A stretch of 64,000 nt of DNA from Flaccisagitta enflata (taxonomy: Eukaryota; Chaetognatha; Sagittoidea; Aphragmophora), in NCBI GenBank assembly GCA_965153355.1, contig OZ231127.1, forward strand, positions 46,066,001-46,130,000, in the 5' to 3' direction. Both the position numbers and the translations under genes were made by a program. Below, one piece after another: positions 33,329 through 44,891 of the stretch. The notes under the pieces are model-generated. The model did not search any database. It was not told the DNA's origin and saw only the letters and a list, made by a program, of their open reading frames with translations. Each line of letters starts with the position of its first letter. Position 1 is the stretch's first letter.

Positions 33329-33441
33329 CTCGAAGAACTTGGCGTAGTCTTTGATGCTGATGTCGTTGAGTGTGCAGTGGCATGGCGAAAGCACAACGTC
33401 GATTTTGATGGTAGAGTCGACAATCACTTGTTTTATGGCCT
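33329..33441 (-). CDS. Aldo-keto reductase copy A, exon 6
   Basis: The acceptor CAACAG/CTAACAG ends at 33442 and the donor is GAG|GTCAGG. Joining exon 5 (phase 1) gives GITGYDL|EAIKQVIVDSTIKIDVV then LSPCHCTLNDISIKDYAKFF. It differs from copy B only by about three silent changes. The alternative of reading on through the donor gives EVRVADCS, which breaks the frame to exon 7. Confidence 0.87.
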
Positions 33442-33541
33442 CTGTTAGGGGGGTGGGGGGTAATTGACATTCAGTCTGATAAAACACTTTGGCATAAAAA
33501 ACTAGTTGCTTATAATCGAGAGCGGATGGGCAAAAAACATT

Positions 33542-34075
33542 TGGGTCCGACCTGAGGCGGATCAACAAAGCGCGGGGCCCCAGGCTTGACTGGAAGGCGG
33601 GGCCCCTAGCTTCATAAATGGTCGTTATGATACGTACACAAAGCACAAGACAGACTGTCTCCCTCTCTGCGATGATATTGTGACCTTCGCATGACCCCAC
33701 TTGTTTTTTTTTCTTCTCCTCTTCGTTTATTCTTTACTTTTTTTTCTTTTTTAGTTGCGGACATGCAACTCTATAAAAGCCTTTGTCCATCCGTCCGTTA
33801 GTCTGTCAGTCTGCCAGTCTGTTAATCTGTCCGTCCATCCATCCATGAGCATGAGTCGAAAAATGTGAAAACGCGTGTTTCCGCCCCTGCCCACCCATCC
33901 GCAACTGGTATAGGCCGTGTATCTGGCCTTGTTTTGTTTTTTTCATTTTTTTTATCTTTTTTCTTATTTGGTGGGGAACTGCAGGCGCCCCCCCCCCTCG
34001 AGGGGCGGGGCCCTAGGCTTAAGCCCTTTAAGCCTATTGGTTGATCCGCCTCAGGGTCCAACCTACAGATCGAAA
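33542..34075. repeat. Foldback with GGATCAAC ends and nested family R element (copy A)
   Basis: GAGGCGGATCAACAAAGCGC near 33551 faces GGTTGATCCGCCTCAGGGTC near 34038, with GGGGCCCC-rich DNA just inside both. The family R copy at 33751-33935 lies between them. Copy B has the same structure at 49676-50145 with a shortened family R copy. Confidence 0.8.
33751..33935 (+). mobile_element. Family R element, TTGCGG subtype, intron 5 of copy A
   Basis: TTAGTTGCGGACATGCAACT, a GTCC/GTCT tract, GAGTCGAAAAATGTGAAAAC, CCCACCCATCCGCAACTGG and GTGTATCTGGCCTTG. Same subtype as 3461-3635. Confidence 0.87.
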
Positions 34076-34132
34076 TAGTGGGTTGCAGAATTGCGTGCAC
34101 GTGATTAGGAACACTGTCGATTACAACGTCAC

Positions 34133-34253
34133 CTAAATCGTATCCGGTGATGCCGATGAAGCGCAGTTTTCCCTCGGCCTTACATTTCTGTAGCGCGGGT
34201 AATGTCTCGTCGTACAAAACCGACTTGTCCTCGACGAAGTCAACGTCCTGAAT
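34133..34253 (-). CDS. Aldo-keto reductase copy A, exon 5
   Basis: The acceptor GCATACAG ends at 34254 and the donor is TTAG|GTGACG, phase 1. Reads IQDVDFVEDKSVLYDETLPA, LQKCKAEGKLRFIGITGYDL. The GKxRFIGITGY segment is typical of the fifth strand of this enzyme family. The residue at the family's catalytic His position (family form QVHD) is Gln here (VQ|IQD). No difference from copy B was seen in this exon. Confidence 0.87.
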
Positions 34254-34496
34254 CTGTATGCAAAAATGAGAATGAACTACACTTGTATCCCGCTCTGACG
34301 TATTTCAAGGGACTAATAAATTTGCTTTGTTATAGATGGGGAATTAATTACAGTCAATATGGGGAATAAAAAAAACAAGTTGAAAGGACTTTGAAATAGC
34401 ATCCGTTAGTGGCGGGCCCGCTAGAGCGGGGTTCAACTGTTTAACTGTAACTCTTAAGTACAGTAATCTTGCTTTGTCTGCTTTAGTGCGTGTGTG

Positions 34497-34970
<474 letters not shown>

Positions 34971-35099
34971 TCGCTCACGGATGTTAAGTCACGCAGCGGA
35001 AGTCGGACTTCTTAAGCCGATGCTTTTTATAGGCTTTTGCCGAAGGCGTTGATTAATGAGACTTTTGTAATATGACTGAAAACTGGATCAAATTATCCT

Positions 35100-35840
35100 C
35101 ATACTCTACACTCCCCTAGTCCGTAGATTCCATCCCCACTTCTAACTCACATTCATCCAGCTTGCTTTGACCGATCCGTGACATCTGCTGTCTTACTTTA
35201 AGATTAAAATCATTAAATGACCTTTGCTAGCAATTACGTTTTCTTTGAACCCGCTCTTTAGGTCAGGTAATCCTTTCCATCCAACCGGCTATCTCTTTGT
35301 CCGTCCGTCCATCATTAAGAGTTTTTTAAAGACCGTGTATATCGAGTCAAAAAGATTAAAAGCTTGCAGCTCCGCCTGCACCCCCCCCCCCTTTACTAAA
35401 AGATGCGAAGTATCTCGGATTTCATGGTGATTGTCTTATAAAGAATATTGAGTGACGTTTTTTGTGCCAAAATTTCATCAAAATCGGTCGAGTATTTTAG
35501 ATTTTACAACTTCCTTTCTGCGACTTATCTTATTGGATATGAAAATGTAGGAACACTGTGTTTTCCCTAATCTCTCATTTTGCAACATTATGAAGAAAAG
35601 ACACAGTTTTGGTCCTGAATGAACGATGATTGGATAAATTCATGCGACTTTATCTAACAATTATTCGTTCTAGACCATCAACATGTTCCCAGCTCAGACT
35701 TTTCAAAAAAAAAAAACAAAAAAAACAAACAAAAAACAAAAAAAAAACAAACAAAAAACAAAAAAAAACAGAAATTTGAAACTACACTCTCTCAAGTAAA
35801 ATCTAAACAACTTAACAATTTTGATGAAATTTTGATACAA
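35100..35840. other. Intron 4 of copy A, remaining part
   Basis: Matches copy B at 50860-51566 with scattered changes. It holds a short C run and an AAAC-rich tract at 35706-35770 that is longer than in copy B. No gene. Confidence 0.6.
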
Positions 35841-35842
35841 AC

Positions 35843-35960
35843 CAGGCCAAGTAGGCCAATAAGGTGCCCCATGTGGATCATCGAACAAATACGTTACCGA
35901 CCAACACACCGACTAACCAACCGACAGACACAGCCAGTTATAGATGTGCTTTGGGGCACC
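35843..35960 (-). repeat. Family P element, intron 4 of copy A
   Basis: CAGGCCAAGTAGGCCAATAA, GTGGATCATCGAAC, an ACCGACC-like tract, and the end GATGTGCTTTGGGGCACC. Present at the same place in copy B (51569-51688). Confidence 0.85.
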
Positions 35961-36180
35961 TAAAAACTGCAATCTATACTCTTTAAGAGACCGTCAGTAT
36001 GAAATCCATGATACATGGTATCTCTAAGTGAAAGCTTAACAGAATCCGGCATCTCGAGCTGATGACCCGGTAGTATTGACAATGGAACTTTAAAAAGAAT
36101 CACGGGAGTCCCCTGTCCTTCACCAACGATTAATAGACTTTCTTTCAGTCATTCACCTTGAATACTGTTCGATTATGTAC

Positions 36181-36342
36181 CTGTACGATATCTATGCAGT
36201 CGACTTGGAGTCTGTTGAGTGAGTTATTGACGGAGTCTTCCGTCCGGGAGAAGGAATAATCGTACATCTTGAGTACATCCGGAGAGTATTTGCCCACTTT
36301 CGTCGTCAAATAGTACGCTTCACGAGGAACGTCACGCAATGC
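36181..36342 (-). CDS. Aldo-keto reductase copy A, exon 4
   Basis: The acceptor TAATCAG ends at 36343; phase 0 at both ends. Encodes ALRDVPREAYYLTTKVGKYS, with the family's catalytic Lys in LTTKVG, then SRTEDSVNNSLNRLQVDCID and IVQ. The donor used here is CAG|GTACAT. A second in-frame donor 24 bases on (AAG|GTGAAT, exon end 36157) would add VHNRTVFK. One silent change from copy B. Confidence 0.88.
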
Positions 36343-36690
36343 CTGATTAGGGGGAAGAAAACCAAAAAAAATATGTTCTTTAATCAGAATCTGTCTGTGT
36401 ATTTACATTTTTGTGTTTTTAAGTTCAATGCTTAATTTTTGTAATCACATTTGCGTATTTTTACTTGTGTGTTTATAATTCCTTCAATGATTTGTCTCAT
36501 TCTCTCATTTGTCCCGTTTAAATCGTGTTCGTATCAATAAATCATTGACCCTGGACAAGATTGACAAACTGAGATACTGTACGTCGGGAATGCATTTCCG
36601 ATGATTGTTATCACTGATATTGATGAAAGATGATGAAATGATGAAATTACTGATGCATATTCCATCTAGAGTAGCATTTATGAATCATAC

Positions 36691-36836
36691 TTGTCCAAGA
36701 ACTTCCTCCGCTCTTCCGAAATTGAAGAAAGGAGCGCAATCGAGATAATTGATTCCGTGTTTGACAGCTTCGTGAACGATTTTGATGTGATCCTCGACGG
36801 TGATCCCGCGGAAAATGGCGCCCAATTGAGCACAAC
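36691..36836 (-). CDS. Aldo-keto reductase copy A, exon 3
   Basis: The acceptor CATCAG ends at 36837 and the donor is CAA|GTATGA. Reads CAQLGAIFRGITVEDHIKIV, HEAVKHGINYLDCAPFFNFG, RAEEVLGQ. The catalytic Asp is kept (NYLD), but the Tyr five residues later in the family (SPYYG/APFYG) is Phe, with two extra residues (FFNFG). One silent change from copy B. Confidence 0.88.
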
Positions 36837-37200
36837 CTGATGAGAAACATAATGAAATTTTAACTAAAGGCAACTTAAGCGTGCAATTTGTGTAATGTAG
36901 CCAATAAGGTAGTATTGAAGTGCTGCTTAGGTGTTACATTGAGAGAGAATGTCTTGCAGATTCTGCTTTATGGAAAACTAGTGGTGCGCGTATAAGTTAG
37001 GGTTCGCAAGGTCCTCTTCCACTTGATTTTGTTGGGGTATAGTGAGGAATTTTGTTCCACTTATCATATGTGGTAACCCATAGCCATAGGCCTCACCTAC
37101 CCACAAGCGACTACAACAGCCGTTCGCCCAGTCGCATTTTTAAAGGAAATGAGGGGGGAAGCAATAGAGCCACGCTAGTATAGTAGTGGTATCATCTTAC

Positions 37201-37310
37201 CAAGACCCAAATAGGAGACGTTGAGTCCTGTTTTGCCGAGAGGACGATAGTGCATCTTTTTCACGGCTTCCTCGTAGTGAAACCAGTCCACGAACGTTTT
37301 CGGCATGCCC
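37201..37310 (-). CDS. Aldo-keto reductase copy A, exon 2 (first exon present)
   Basis: GMPKTFVDWFHYEEAVKKMH then YRPLGKTGLNVSYLGLG, the start of the barrel. The acceptor TTCGCAG ends at 37311 and the donor is CTTG|GTAAGA, phase 1. The copy B first exon (MEHVGTSMWTQAEIAKRS) has no counterpart: the duplicated block ends about 100 bp upstream of this exon. If the gene is expressed it needs another first exon or starts at the Met in GMPKTF (37306). Confidence 0.82.
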
Positions 37311-37409
37311 CTGCGAAAGGGTTAAGGCAGTTTGATCGGTCTCCTAATAATTATCTCGCTCACACATGATAGACAACCAAAGGACAGAAAGACAGACAGA
37401 CAGTGCATT

Positions 37410-37590
37410 GTCGGTCCGTCACATTTCTGAATTGCGAGCGGTTTTCACATTATTGCTGCTGCCCAACCGGCCATGACTGCGATGCCGTGCCGACTGACCA
37501 ATTAACCAATCAACAGACCAACCGACCCACAAAGCGGGGTGTAGAGTTGCAAACCGACCAGATGTAAGATTTTATATCATCATCTCTCAT
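37410..37590. repeat. Family R debris at the upstream edge of copy A
   Basis: GTCGGTCCGTCACATTTCTG at the left and CCCACAAAGCGGGGTGTAGA at the right, both family R-like but facing ends, with unrelated sequence between. Confidence 0.5.
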
Positions 37591-37591
37591 C

Positions 37592-39024
37592 GATACGATA
37601 TTACATTCAGTTCTTGAGAAGAAGTCACTAACTCTAGTTACCTAAAAGCATGGGTGTACGGGGAGGGACGTCAGGGACGGCGGCCGCCGTCCCTGTTTGC
37701 CGGACTTACACCCCAGTCGGAATTAAGCAAAAAAGGAACGCAAAAAAAGAAAAAAAGAAAGCAAAGAAAAAGAAAAAAGGAGATAAAACATATTTGGGGG
37801 AAGAATTAGAGAATGTGTGTTTTTCTAACAAATTAGGCTGCTTTTTCTTGCATGAGAGTGTACTTTAAGATTTGAAAGGAGTGAACAAGTGATAAAGCCT
37901 GTCAGGCTTGAAGCTCTCTCAGACTTGAAACTGGTTGCCGACGGCCCTTTGAGATTCCGCGCCATACACTTATGCATAAAAGTAACTAGAATCAATACCT
38001 TTTAATAACTTTACGCCCATACTAGAATGGTAAAACAAATTCCTCGGTCAAGTAATTGGACCTAATTACCACAACGCTTTGATGCTGATTTCTATTATCA
38101 AGGAGATGAGTCCGAGTTGTAATGATTTCTTCCAGGATAAGCCCTTCACAAATGCTTCTTCTGGTGTGAATTTGATGAAATTAACAGAACTGCATCTTGG
38201 TCGTTTTCCCTGACCCCACTTTTTCTGAGACCACAAACCATGCTAGATTTGGTCAAACTCATCAAAACTGGTATCGAAATGAAGCTCAAGGTGTGTCTGC
38301 ATTAATCAGCCTATTCGGATATTCTATTTGGATATCAATATCCGGATATTTCAGGTAGTAAATTTTGTAAATTCACTATGTAGAATATCCGGATATTGAT
38401 ATCCAGATAAAATATCCAAATAATATGGTGAACAGGTATTCATATTTTGGAGGCGCGGGGCGCGCCGCGCCTCGGAAGGTCAGGAAACTTGTCGGAAGGA
38501 AAGGAAAGACAAGAGACGGACATATACAGACCAACACAGACAGACACAGACAGACAGGAACAGACAGACAGACAGAGACAGACAGACAGAAAAAAGACAG
38601 ACAGACAGACTATCAACTGGTCTGGTATTTTGTGACGGTCATCTAAGTGACATGGGTCTGTCTATTCTCTTTTGGTGCCTGTAGAAAGAGACATGTTATT
38701 TTTTTCATTTTCTGTTTTTTGGTTCGCTTGTTTTTTTTGTTTTTTTTTTCTTGTTTGTTTTCTTTTACCATTTGTGTTTACCAAATGTTTTTAACCATTT
38801 GTTTTTACCATTTGTTTTTACCATTTTTTTTACTATTGTTTTTTTTTACCATTTGGATTGCTAGGAGATAGGAAAAAATTTATAAGCTTGTCGGAAACTT
38901 GATGAGAGGAAATTGTGCGCCTCGGAAGTTTTCCAAAATATGAACGCCTGATGGTGAATGCAGACGTATCTTCAGTAGATAAGCTTTCCCTATATCAACC
39001 ACTTTTAATCTAATGTTTGAAGAA
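37592..39024. repeat. Direct repeat flanking reductase copy A, right (interrupted)
   Basis: Parts match 25220-26053 in the same orientation (CATTCAGTTCTTGAGAAGAA at 37602; ACGCCCATACTAGAATGG at 38013 to the AATGTTTGAAG end). The middle 37640-38010 is not matched. It contains the element at 38292-38966. Confidence 0.75.
38292..38966. mobile_element. TIR element inserted in the right direct repeat
   Basis: TGTCTGCATTAATCAGCC at the left faces GGTGAATGCAGACG at the right; a second inverted pair (CATATTTTGGAGGCGC / GCGCCTCGG...CCAAAATATG) lies further in. The left direct-repeat copy has no insertion at 26013. Inside are a hairpin with GGATATC motifs (38310-38420) and a CAGA microsatellite (38521-38610). 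Confidence 0.7.
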
Positions 39025-39405
39025 GGTTAAGGGACGAGAGGTGGCCATTCTGAACTGACTAAGACAGCTTCATCGGGCCTGGGAGATGCAAACGATATCC
39101 AATGAGCACCAAAAATTGAGTAACTGACACTGCCAACAGCCTCCATCGTTCTATTTGCAACATAGAATAAATACACGCACTGCATTTATAGGTAACATGG
39201 ATTTTAAAGAAGTGAAAGCCTCAGCGTTCTTATTTTCAACCCCTTTTTGAGGCTCAAACGTTCTTAACATGTTCTTATTTTTGAATTAGATAATCTGTAG
39301 TACTATCTTTATTAATATAAAGGTTGTTTTTTAGAAAACTAATTGTAAAAAAAAACAAAACATTTCTGCGTTAAATAAAAAGAAATCTAAGATCGATCTA
39401 AAAAA

Positions 39406-40796
39406 TCGAAGTCAGTCTTCGACTTTTTGACATATTCCAGAGAAACATGGTTTTCATTTCTTATGAGAAAGTTTTGAATCTTGATTGACCAAGCCTCCAA
39501 TAAAATTGATAAGGTTTACTTGGCACCAAGCAGAATGCTCTACAACAAATGTTTTTAGAGTTATGATATTGAGTAGGATCAATAAAAGAGTGTATCTTTT
39601 TGTTTGAGCATGTAAATATAAGAAAACATGTTAATGAGTATAGCTGCTCATCTGTGAGATTGTTTAAAGTATTTTAGCGCATCTAGCCCATTGAGCCCGT
39701 TTAGCTTCATATTTTTTTCTCTGATTTTAAATACGATAAATAAATAAATGTTTTGATGTATATTCAAGCAAGCAAATACTAGAAAGCATGTCAGTGGGCA
39801 TAGTTGGTCATCTGTGTGAGTGATTATGCATATTTTAGCTCAGCTAGCTCATTTGGCTCAGTCCTGTTTGTCTCTGATTTTCAGTGCAATCAATACATAA
39901 TATTGATCTTGATTTTATCTAACACATAAAAAAAGTGACTGAAGTCAAAAGTTTAGTAGGAGTGGCTAATGCTTACAACTTATTTCCTCACGGCGATAGC
40001 GGGCATTACTGGTAACCCTGCTTTACTTGTTTTATGGAAAACAAGACAGGGCGTTGCTTCGCTTTTTCTTGCGGCGGAAGATTAACTATCGATCAGAGGT
40101 AAGCGGCTTTCGCAATTTGGCTTTGATGACTAATAACGGTTACATACAAATTAGTCGTCCCCGTGCCCAAAGAGGGCAAGATTTCCTTTGTAAGAGAATG
40201 AAAGGGTGATCATTGTTAAGTAGCGTTTCGTTACGTCCATCCATCGGGCCGTCCGTCCATCTCACTTATTCTTTTTTGTCTCTTTCGTCATTATGCAAGT
40301 TAGTGGAGCCAATATGAGCGATAAAATATCCATTATGAATTATAAAAGCGAATTTCAAATCGTAAATTAAATCTGTTTTTTTTTCTCGATATTTGGTTAA
40401 CAAACATTCTTTCAACTGTTTGCTTTTGAAAATTTTTGACGCACGCGACCGTGGCCTCTTAAACTAGTTTCATCTAGTTTATTGATAGTAGCAGTATTGA
40501 TACTATTGACAGCTACATTTTTCCCTGCTATTAGCACGTGGCTACTAGCTGAGTAAAAGCTTCACAGAATCAGACAACTCAGGATGAGAACAGTGTGACA
40601 GATCGATTTTCTCTTGTGGATGACCCTGTACTTGTTCTTTTTTCATTTTTACTCATGATTTTGCACAATTAAGAAAATCTTGATCTTTATTTTCAACTTA
40701 TCGCGAGCCTACAACATCATGGAAAGATAAGTTGTATCTGAATAAACAAGGCCAGCACCTATAAATCGCGACGGATAGACACAGCACGAGAGCCCT
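39406..40796. repeat. 1.38 kb direct repeat, right copy
   Basis: The counterpart of 16678-18057 in the same orientation. Lacks the family R element that adjoins the left copy. Confidence 0.9.
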
Positions 40797-40900
40797 GGGC
40801 CGGATCAACCATTTGCGAGGCCCTGGGCTATCTGGGGAGCGAGGCCCCCTTTCCAGGGGCCAAGCCACCCCCCCCCTATTAGAGCACATGCACTATTGAG
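40797..40900. repeat. Fragment of the GGATCAAC foldback family
   Basis: GGGCCGGATCAACCATTTGC and GGCCCTGGGC resemble the left end of the foldbacks in intron 5 of the reductases. Confidence 0.55.
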
Positions 40901-40964
40901 ATAAACTTCTCTGTACTGGCTATTGTTTTTTTTTGACAGCAGCCCCAAAGGGCCAATTTTCTGT

Positions 40965-41231
40965 AAACAAGGTCATTAGACCTAAATCCCGTGCGTCGGC
41001 ACTTTCAAAAAACGTCAGGCAGACAGACAAACATTAAAAAAAAAAAAAAAGACACTTGAAAAGGCTAATTACTCCACAAAATTTCTTTTCTACCATTCAG
41101 GGACATAAAAACGCTTCAAAAAGCCTTTAAAACAGTTTTGTGATGGACCGACGGACCGACGGACTGACCGACGGACGGACCGACCAACCGACCGAAGAGT
41201 GGCTCAGAGTCGCGTAGCACGCGACTAAAAA
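40965..41231 (-). mobile_element. Family R element, variant left end
   Basis: AAACAAGGTCATTAGACC, then CCCGTGCGTCGGCAC, a GACGGACCGACC tract, and the end AGTCGCGTAGCACGCGACTA then AAAA. The left end differs from the main type (GGTCATTAGACC for GGCCGGATACAC). A second copy with this left end is at 42146-42400. Confidence 0.82.
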
Positions 41232-41599
41232 CAGGGTTATTTCCTTATCTTTGTCTGCACTTTCCCATATACACTGTCTCCCCCTGATACCCAAAGTCAG
41301 TCATCTTAGAGAGAAACATGTAATATTCTAAGATTGTTCATTTTGCAAAATGTAGTATTTTCAAACATAAAAACCTTTTTTTAAGTTGTGCTCATCTAGA
41401 GACTTCAAAGATTGAGCCTGCTATAACTACCAATAAAGGCGGCTCTCGCCGTAGAAAAAAAAACATAGGTGCGAGGTTTTGGAATTTCTTGTGATTGTGT
41501 TTTGTCTGGTTGATTGCCTGTTTTTTTTCTCTGGGCATCTTTTTGGTTTGTTCCACTCTCTACGTGTGTTTCTCTGTTTTTTCTTTGTTTGTCCATCTT

Positions 41600-41855
41600 T
41601 TTCTCTCTTTCTCTCTTTCTTTCTCTCTCCCATTCTCATTTTGTCTCTCCCCTTCTCTCTCTCTCTCACTCCCCTTCTCTCATGTTACAATATTGTTGCG
41701 GATATGTGGACAGAGGCATCCAACCCCCATCCACACCCCAACCTCAACCCCCACACACAAGCATCTAGACCGCTTGTTTTTCCACTTTTTCACTTAGATA
41801 GACAGACGGACCAACAGACCAATGGATGGACTGATGGACAAAGCCTCTCATAGCG
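41600..41855 (-). repeat. CT-rich tract and family R-like fragment
   Basis: A CTTTCTCT-rich stretch (41595-41690), then TTGCGGATATGTGGACAGAG, CCACACCCC repeats, and GACGGACCAACAGACC leading to CAAAGCCTCTCATAG. Resembles 56039-56262. Confidence 0.6.
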
Positions 41856-42145
41856 TCCAGAGTTGAAATGAGAGAGACTGTGCTGCCAGGATACACAATC
41901 ATCACCTGGGACGTTTCAATATTCAAATAGACTTCAACTAACTTGATTCCTCGTTTTTGGGAAAAATGCGAAAAATGCAAAAAAATATAAAAAGATTTAA
42001 AAAATCTTAGCTCCAAAACGTAGTCTCATTCTACCCCCAAAATGCACCAACTTGCCCAAACGCCTCTTAAAACAAAGGGAAATCCGTTTTCCTATGCAGG
42101 ACTCAAAAAGATTGAAGGGACTTCGTCTCTTTGACTTTTTTCCAA

Positions 42146-42400
42146 AAAACAAGGTCATTGGACCCAAGTCGCATGTTTTGGCATCTTCAAAAAGGTCGGA
42201 CAGACAGACAGACTGGAATTTTTAAAATGACCTTTGAATAAGCGGTCTCCACCTCCCAGAGTATTCTTTTATGTTCAAAAGTGTGAGAAAAGTGAAAAAA
42301 TGCCTTTTAAGTTAGTTGTGACAGACGAACAAACAGAATTGGCAAACCGATGGACCAACAGATCATAAAGTGGCTTTTAGAATCATGTACCATGCAACAA
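42146..42400 (-). repeat. Family R element, variant left end, degraded right end
   Basis: AAACAAGGTCATTGGACCC then AAGTCGCATG, CGGACAGACAGAC, and a weak right end AATCATGTACCATGCAAC. Confidence 0.6.
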
Positions 42401-42635
42401 TGAATAACATGCACTGTCACACGCCTAAGCTCAAGCATCCTGAAATCAAGTTAGTTAGTTGGTTAGTTAGCTAGTTAGTTAGTTAGTGTTTTGATTTTAC
42501 AAAAAAAGACTAATGCGCAAACCTCATTAAAAAACCATTGATAATGCAGATGGTTTACAAAAGGCCATTTTAATCCTGTATTGCTCCATACCAGCACAAT
42601 AAAAGCTGTGGTAAAAACAAAAGAAATGACTTTTG

Positions 42636-42816
42636 GGAAGCAGCCCCAAAGGGGTTGATGACCTATGCTTTCACACAAGGGAATTTTCTTTCATTCTTCT
42701 TCTTCTTTTTCTTCTTTTTTTTTCTTTTTCTTCTTCTTCTTCTTCTTCTTCTTCTTCTTCTTCTTCTTCTTCTTCTTCTTCTTCTCTTTTCTTTCCTTTT
42801 CTTCTCTTTTCTTTTT

Positions 42817-42878
<62 letters not shown>
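42636..42878. repeat. Family G core with (TTC)n and (CA)n
   Basis: GGGAAGCAGCCCCAAAGGGG then GACCTATGCTTTCACAC, followed by a TTC tract to about 42815 and a CA tract (42819-42878). Confidence 0.9.
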
Positions 42879-42881
<3 letters not shown>

Positions 42882-43020
42882 CACTGATATTTCTTTTAAA
42901 TATTTTTACATCGCATGGAACATAACAAAGTGTCATTTGAATGATTCAATACTCCAATACAAAAATACCGCAAAAATATCAATTAACCCGCTGAAAACAT
43001 AATGCCTAACACCAATAAAC

Positions 43021-43429
43021 TTATCTAGCAAAATCTGCTTTTGTGACTGGTTTCGATCGTCGCTGACGGCTTTTAATGGTTGCTCGAACCAGGCCATCGC
43101 GTAATTTTGCAGTTGCCGCTTTTGTGCCATTTTTTGCAATCAACTGAATGAAGCGTTCAACATGCTGCGAATTTGATGGTATTGGTAAAACAAACGGCTC
43201 ATCTTCAAATTTGCGAATCTGTTCGTCGGTGTACTTTCTTAAACAAGGTGGCACTGAAATGTCCTCTGTATCCCAGTCAATCATCTGTGAAAAGTGCGCA
43301 GCCTTGTACACCGGAGTAGGAATGTTTAAAATGCGGACTTCGGACTCTTTTCTATCCCCTTTTGGCTTTGTGTTGGATCTTTGACCATCCATGTCACCAT
43401 TTCGTAAAGCGAGGATCCGAGCTACAGCC
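43021..43429 (-). CDS. Invertebrate family of unknown function, exon iv (C-terminus)
   Basis: Last exon of a four-exon 3' gene fragment. The acceptor AATCTAG ends at 43430. The first base completes the Arg codon of exon iii, giving DVRAR|AVARILALRNGDMDGQR. Continues with SEVRILNIPTPVYKAAHFSQ, MIDWDTEDISVPPCLRKYTD, NSQHVERFIQLIAKNG, LRDGLVRATIKSRQRR and KADFAR. The pattern (IDW...PP; H..VER...LV; RDG.IR...SR; F) is one I recognise from an uncharacterised protein family common in cnidarians, spiders and other invertebrates, possibly linked to mobile DNA. No catalytic motif is known to me. Confidence 0.78.
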
Positions 43430-43512
43430 CTAGATTTTTAAAAAAGATAACCCTAAGCGATAGGTACTTACTTTTTTTGGGCTCAAAATGAAGTATTAGT
43501 CATTTGTGTAAC

Positions 43513-43662
43513 CTTGCGCGCACATCTCTATCCTCACACCCAAGACAACCAAGGAGCTGTTGTTCGCTGTGTCCCCAATAAAATCCCCTTTCGAAAGTAG
43601 GCTCGACAATTCGTTTCTCATCCGCCGTTAGTGACATCTCCTTCATCGATTCCGGGAATTCG
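43513..43662 (-). CDS. Invertebrate family of unknown function, exon iii
   Basis: The acceptor TTTGAAG ends at 43663 and the donor is GCAAG|GTTACA, phase 2 at both ends. Reads NEFPESMKEMSLTADEKRIV, EPTFERGFYWGHSEQQLLGC, LGCEDRDVRAR. It corresponds to the segment of the family that usually reads FAHPENLLL...D.D..IR. No track-length ORF starts here, so it was found by following the frame between its neighbours. Confidence 0.72.
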
Positions 43663-43975
43663 CTTCAAAAAAAATAATAAAATCAGTAGGGAAATTTGCA
43701 ACAATTTTATACGATTGGAAGTGGCACATGCTGGTGACGCTATATTCCGCCATATAGGTATGTCTATTGGACCGTTCATTTTTCAGTTTGTCCGTCAGTC
43801 TATCACACTTTTACTTTCTTGGCATGAGCTTAATTTGCAAAAAATTATCCTGCCAAGACACTACTTACCTTCATCACTACCCTTACCCCCGCCCCCACAT
43901 GTAACTGAAGAAGCCATGTATCCAACCAATAGGAACTGACTTGATCAGCCATGTACCCAACAAATAGAAACTAAC

Positions 43976-44268
43976 TTGATCAGCTTCATTGCCCCATAAA
44001 CAATAGCCGGTGCTTGAGTAGCTTTCCATTGCAGCTTCGAGCGAAACCACAAGCAGGCATAAATGCAGACAACGAAGGTAGCCAACCGAGTATGCTCATG
44101 AGATGGATCCTCCTGACTCATATACAAAAGGTTGATTCGAATAGCCAATGTCAACCATCTTGCATGTTGCACATCCGGAATCTTCCGCTTGGCTAAATCT
44201 GGTGGACAATGACCCGAAATAATTGCCCGACATGTTCGATACAGAAGGACTTGGTCAACCGACATTCC
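43976..44268 (-). CDS. Invertebrate family of unknown function, exon ii
   Basis: The acceptor CATATCAG ends at 44269 (phase 0) and the donor is ATCAA|GTTAGT (phase 2). Reads GMSVDQVLLYRTCRAIISGH, CPPDLAKRKIPDVQHARWLT, LAIRINLLYMSQEDPSHEHT, then RLATFVVCIYACLWFRSKLQ. The SxDQxLLY.....IxSG and ARWLT.A.RI...Y segments are the family hallmarks. A 27-bp imperfect duplication (GAACTGACTTGATCAGCCATG-like) lies just beyond the donor. Confidence 0.78.
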
Positions 44269-44411
44269 CTGATATGAAAAGGAAAAGTTTTTCCATCCTG
44301 CATTCTTAAAGCTTGATAAATCAAATTGAGAAAATCCAAAACCATATAAATATCCATGAGTGTCCCTTGTCTCTGTTTCCTCAACGATTATTGCAAGATC
44401 TCGTAGTTACC

Positions 44412-44690
<279 letters not shown>

Positions 44691-44694
44691 TTAC

Positions 44695-44868
44695 CTTTAA
44701 GACATCATCGGGAATGATCGGAAAGTATGGACACTCGATCTTCGGAAAGGAACCGATCACCGGGTCTTTGAGACCGACAATGCTTTTCCCAAGCGCCGAC
44801 GAAAATGACTTTGGACCGCTCGTATCCCCAACGTAGCATTTGACAAAGCATCGTAATAACAACTCCCA
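44695..44868 (-). CDS. Invertebrate family of unknown function, exon i, 5' truncated
   Basis: Reads ...CFVKCYVGDTSGPKSFSSAL, GKSIVGLKDPVIGSFPKIEC, PYFPIIPDDVLK, then donor AAG|GTAAGG (phase 0). Coding-like sequence stops at about 44868, where copy B of the reductase duplication begins, so the 5' half of the gene is missing. The intron starts with a (GA)n tract six bases after the donor. With exons ii-iv the fragment encodes about 341 residues. Truncation by rearrangement makes a functional product doubtful. Confidence 0.7.
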
Positions 44869-44891
44869 ACCAACGAACACAGCCAGTTATA

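Noticed and set aside
43631-43939. 102-residue plus-strand ORF beside the unknown-function gene
   Set aside because: It overlaps exon iii on the opposite strand and shows no domain; the minus-strand reading is in phase with three other exons.
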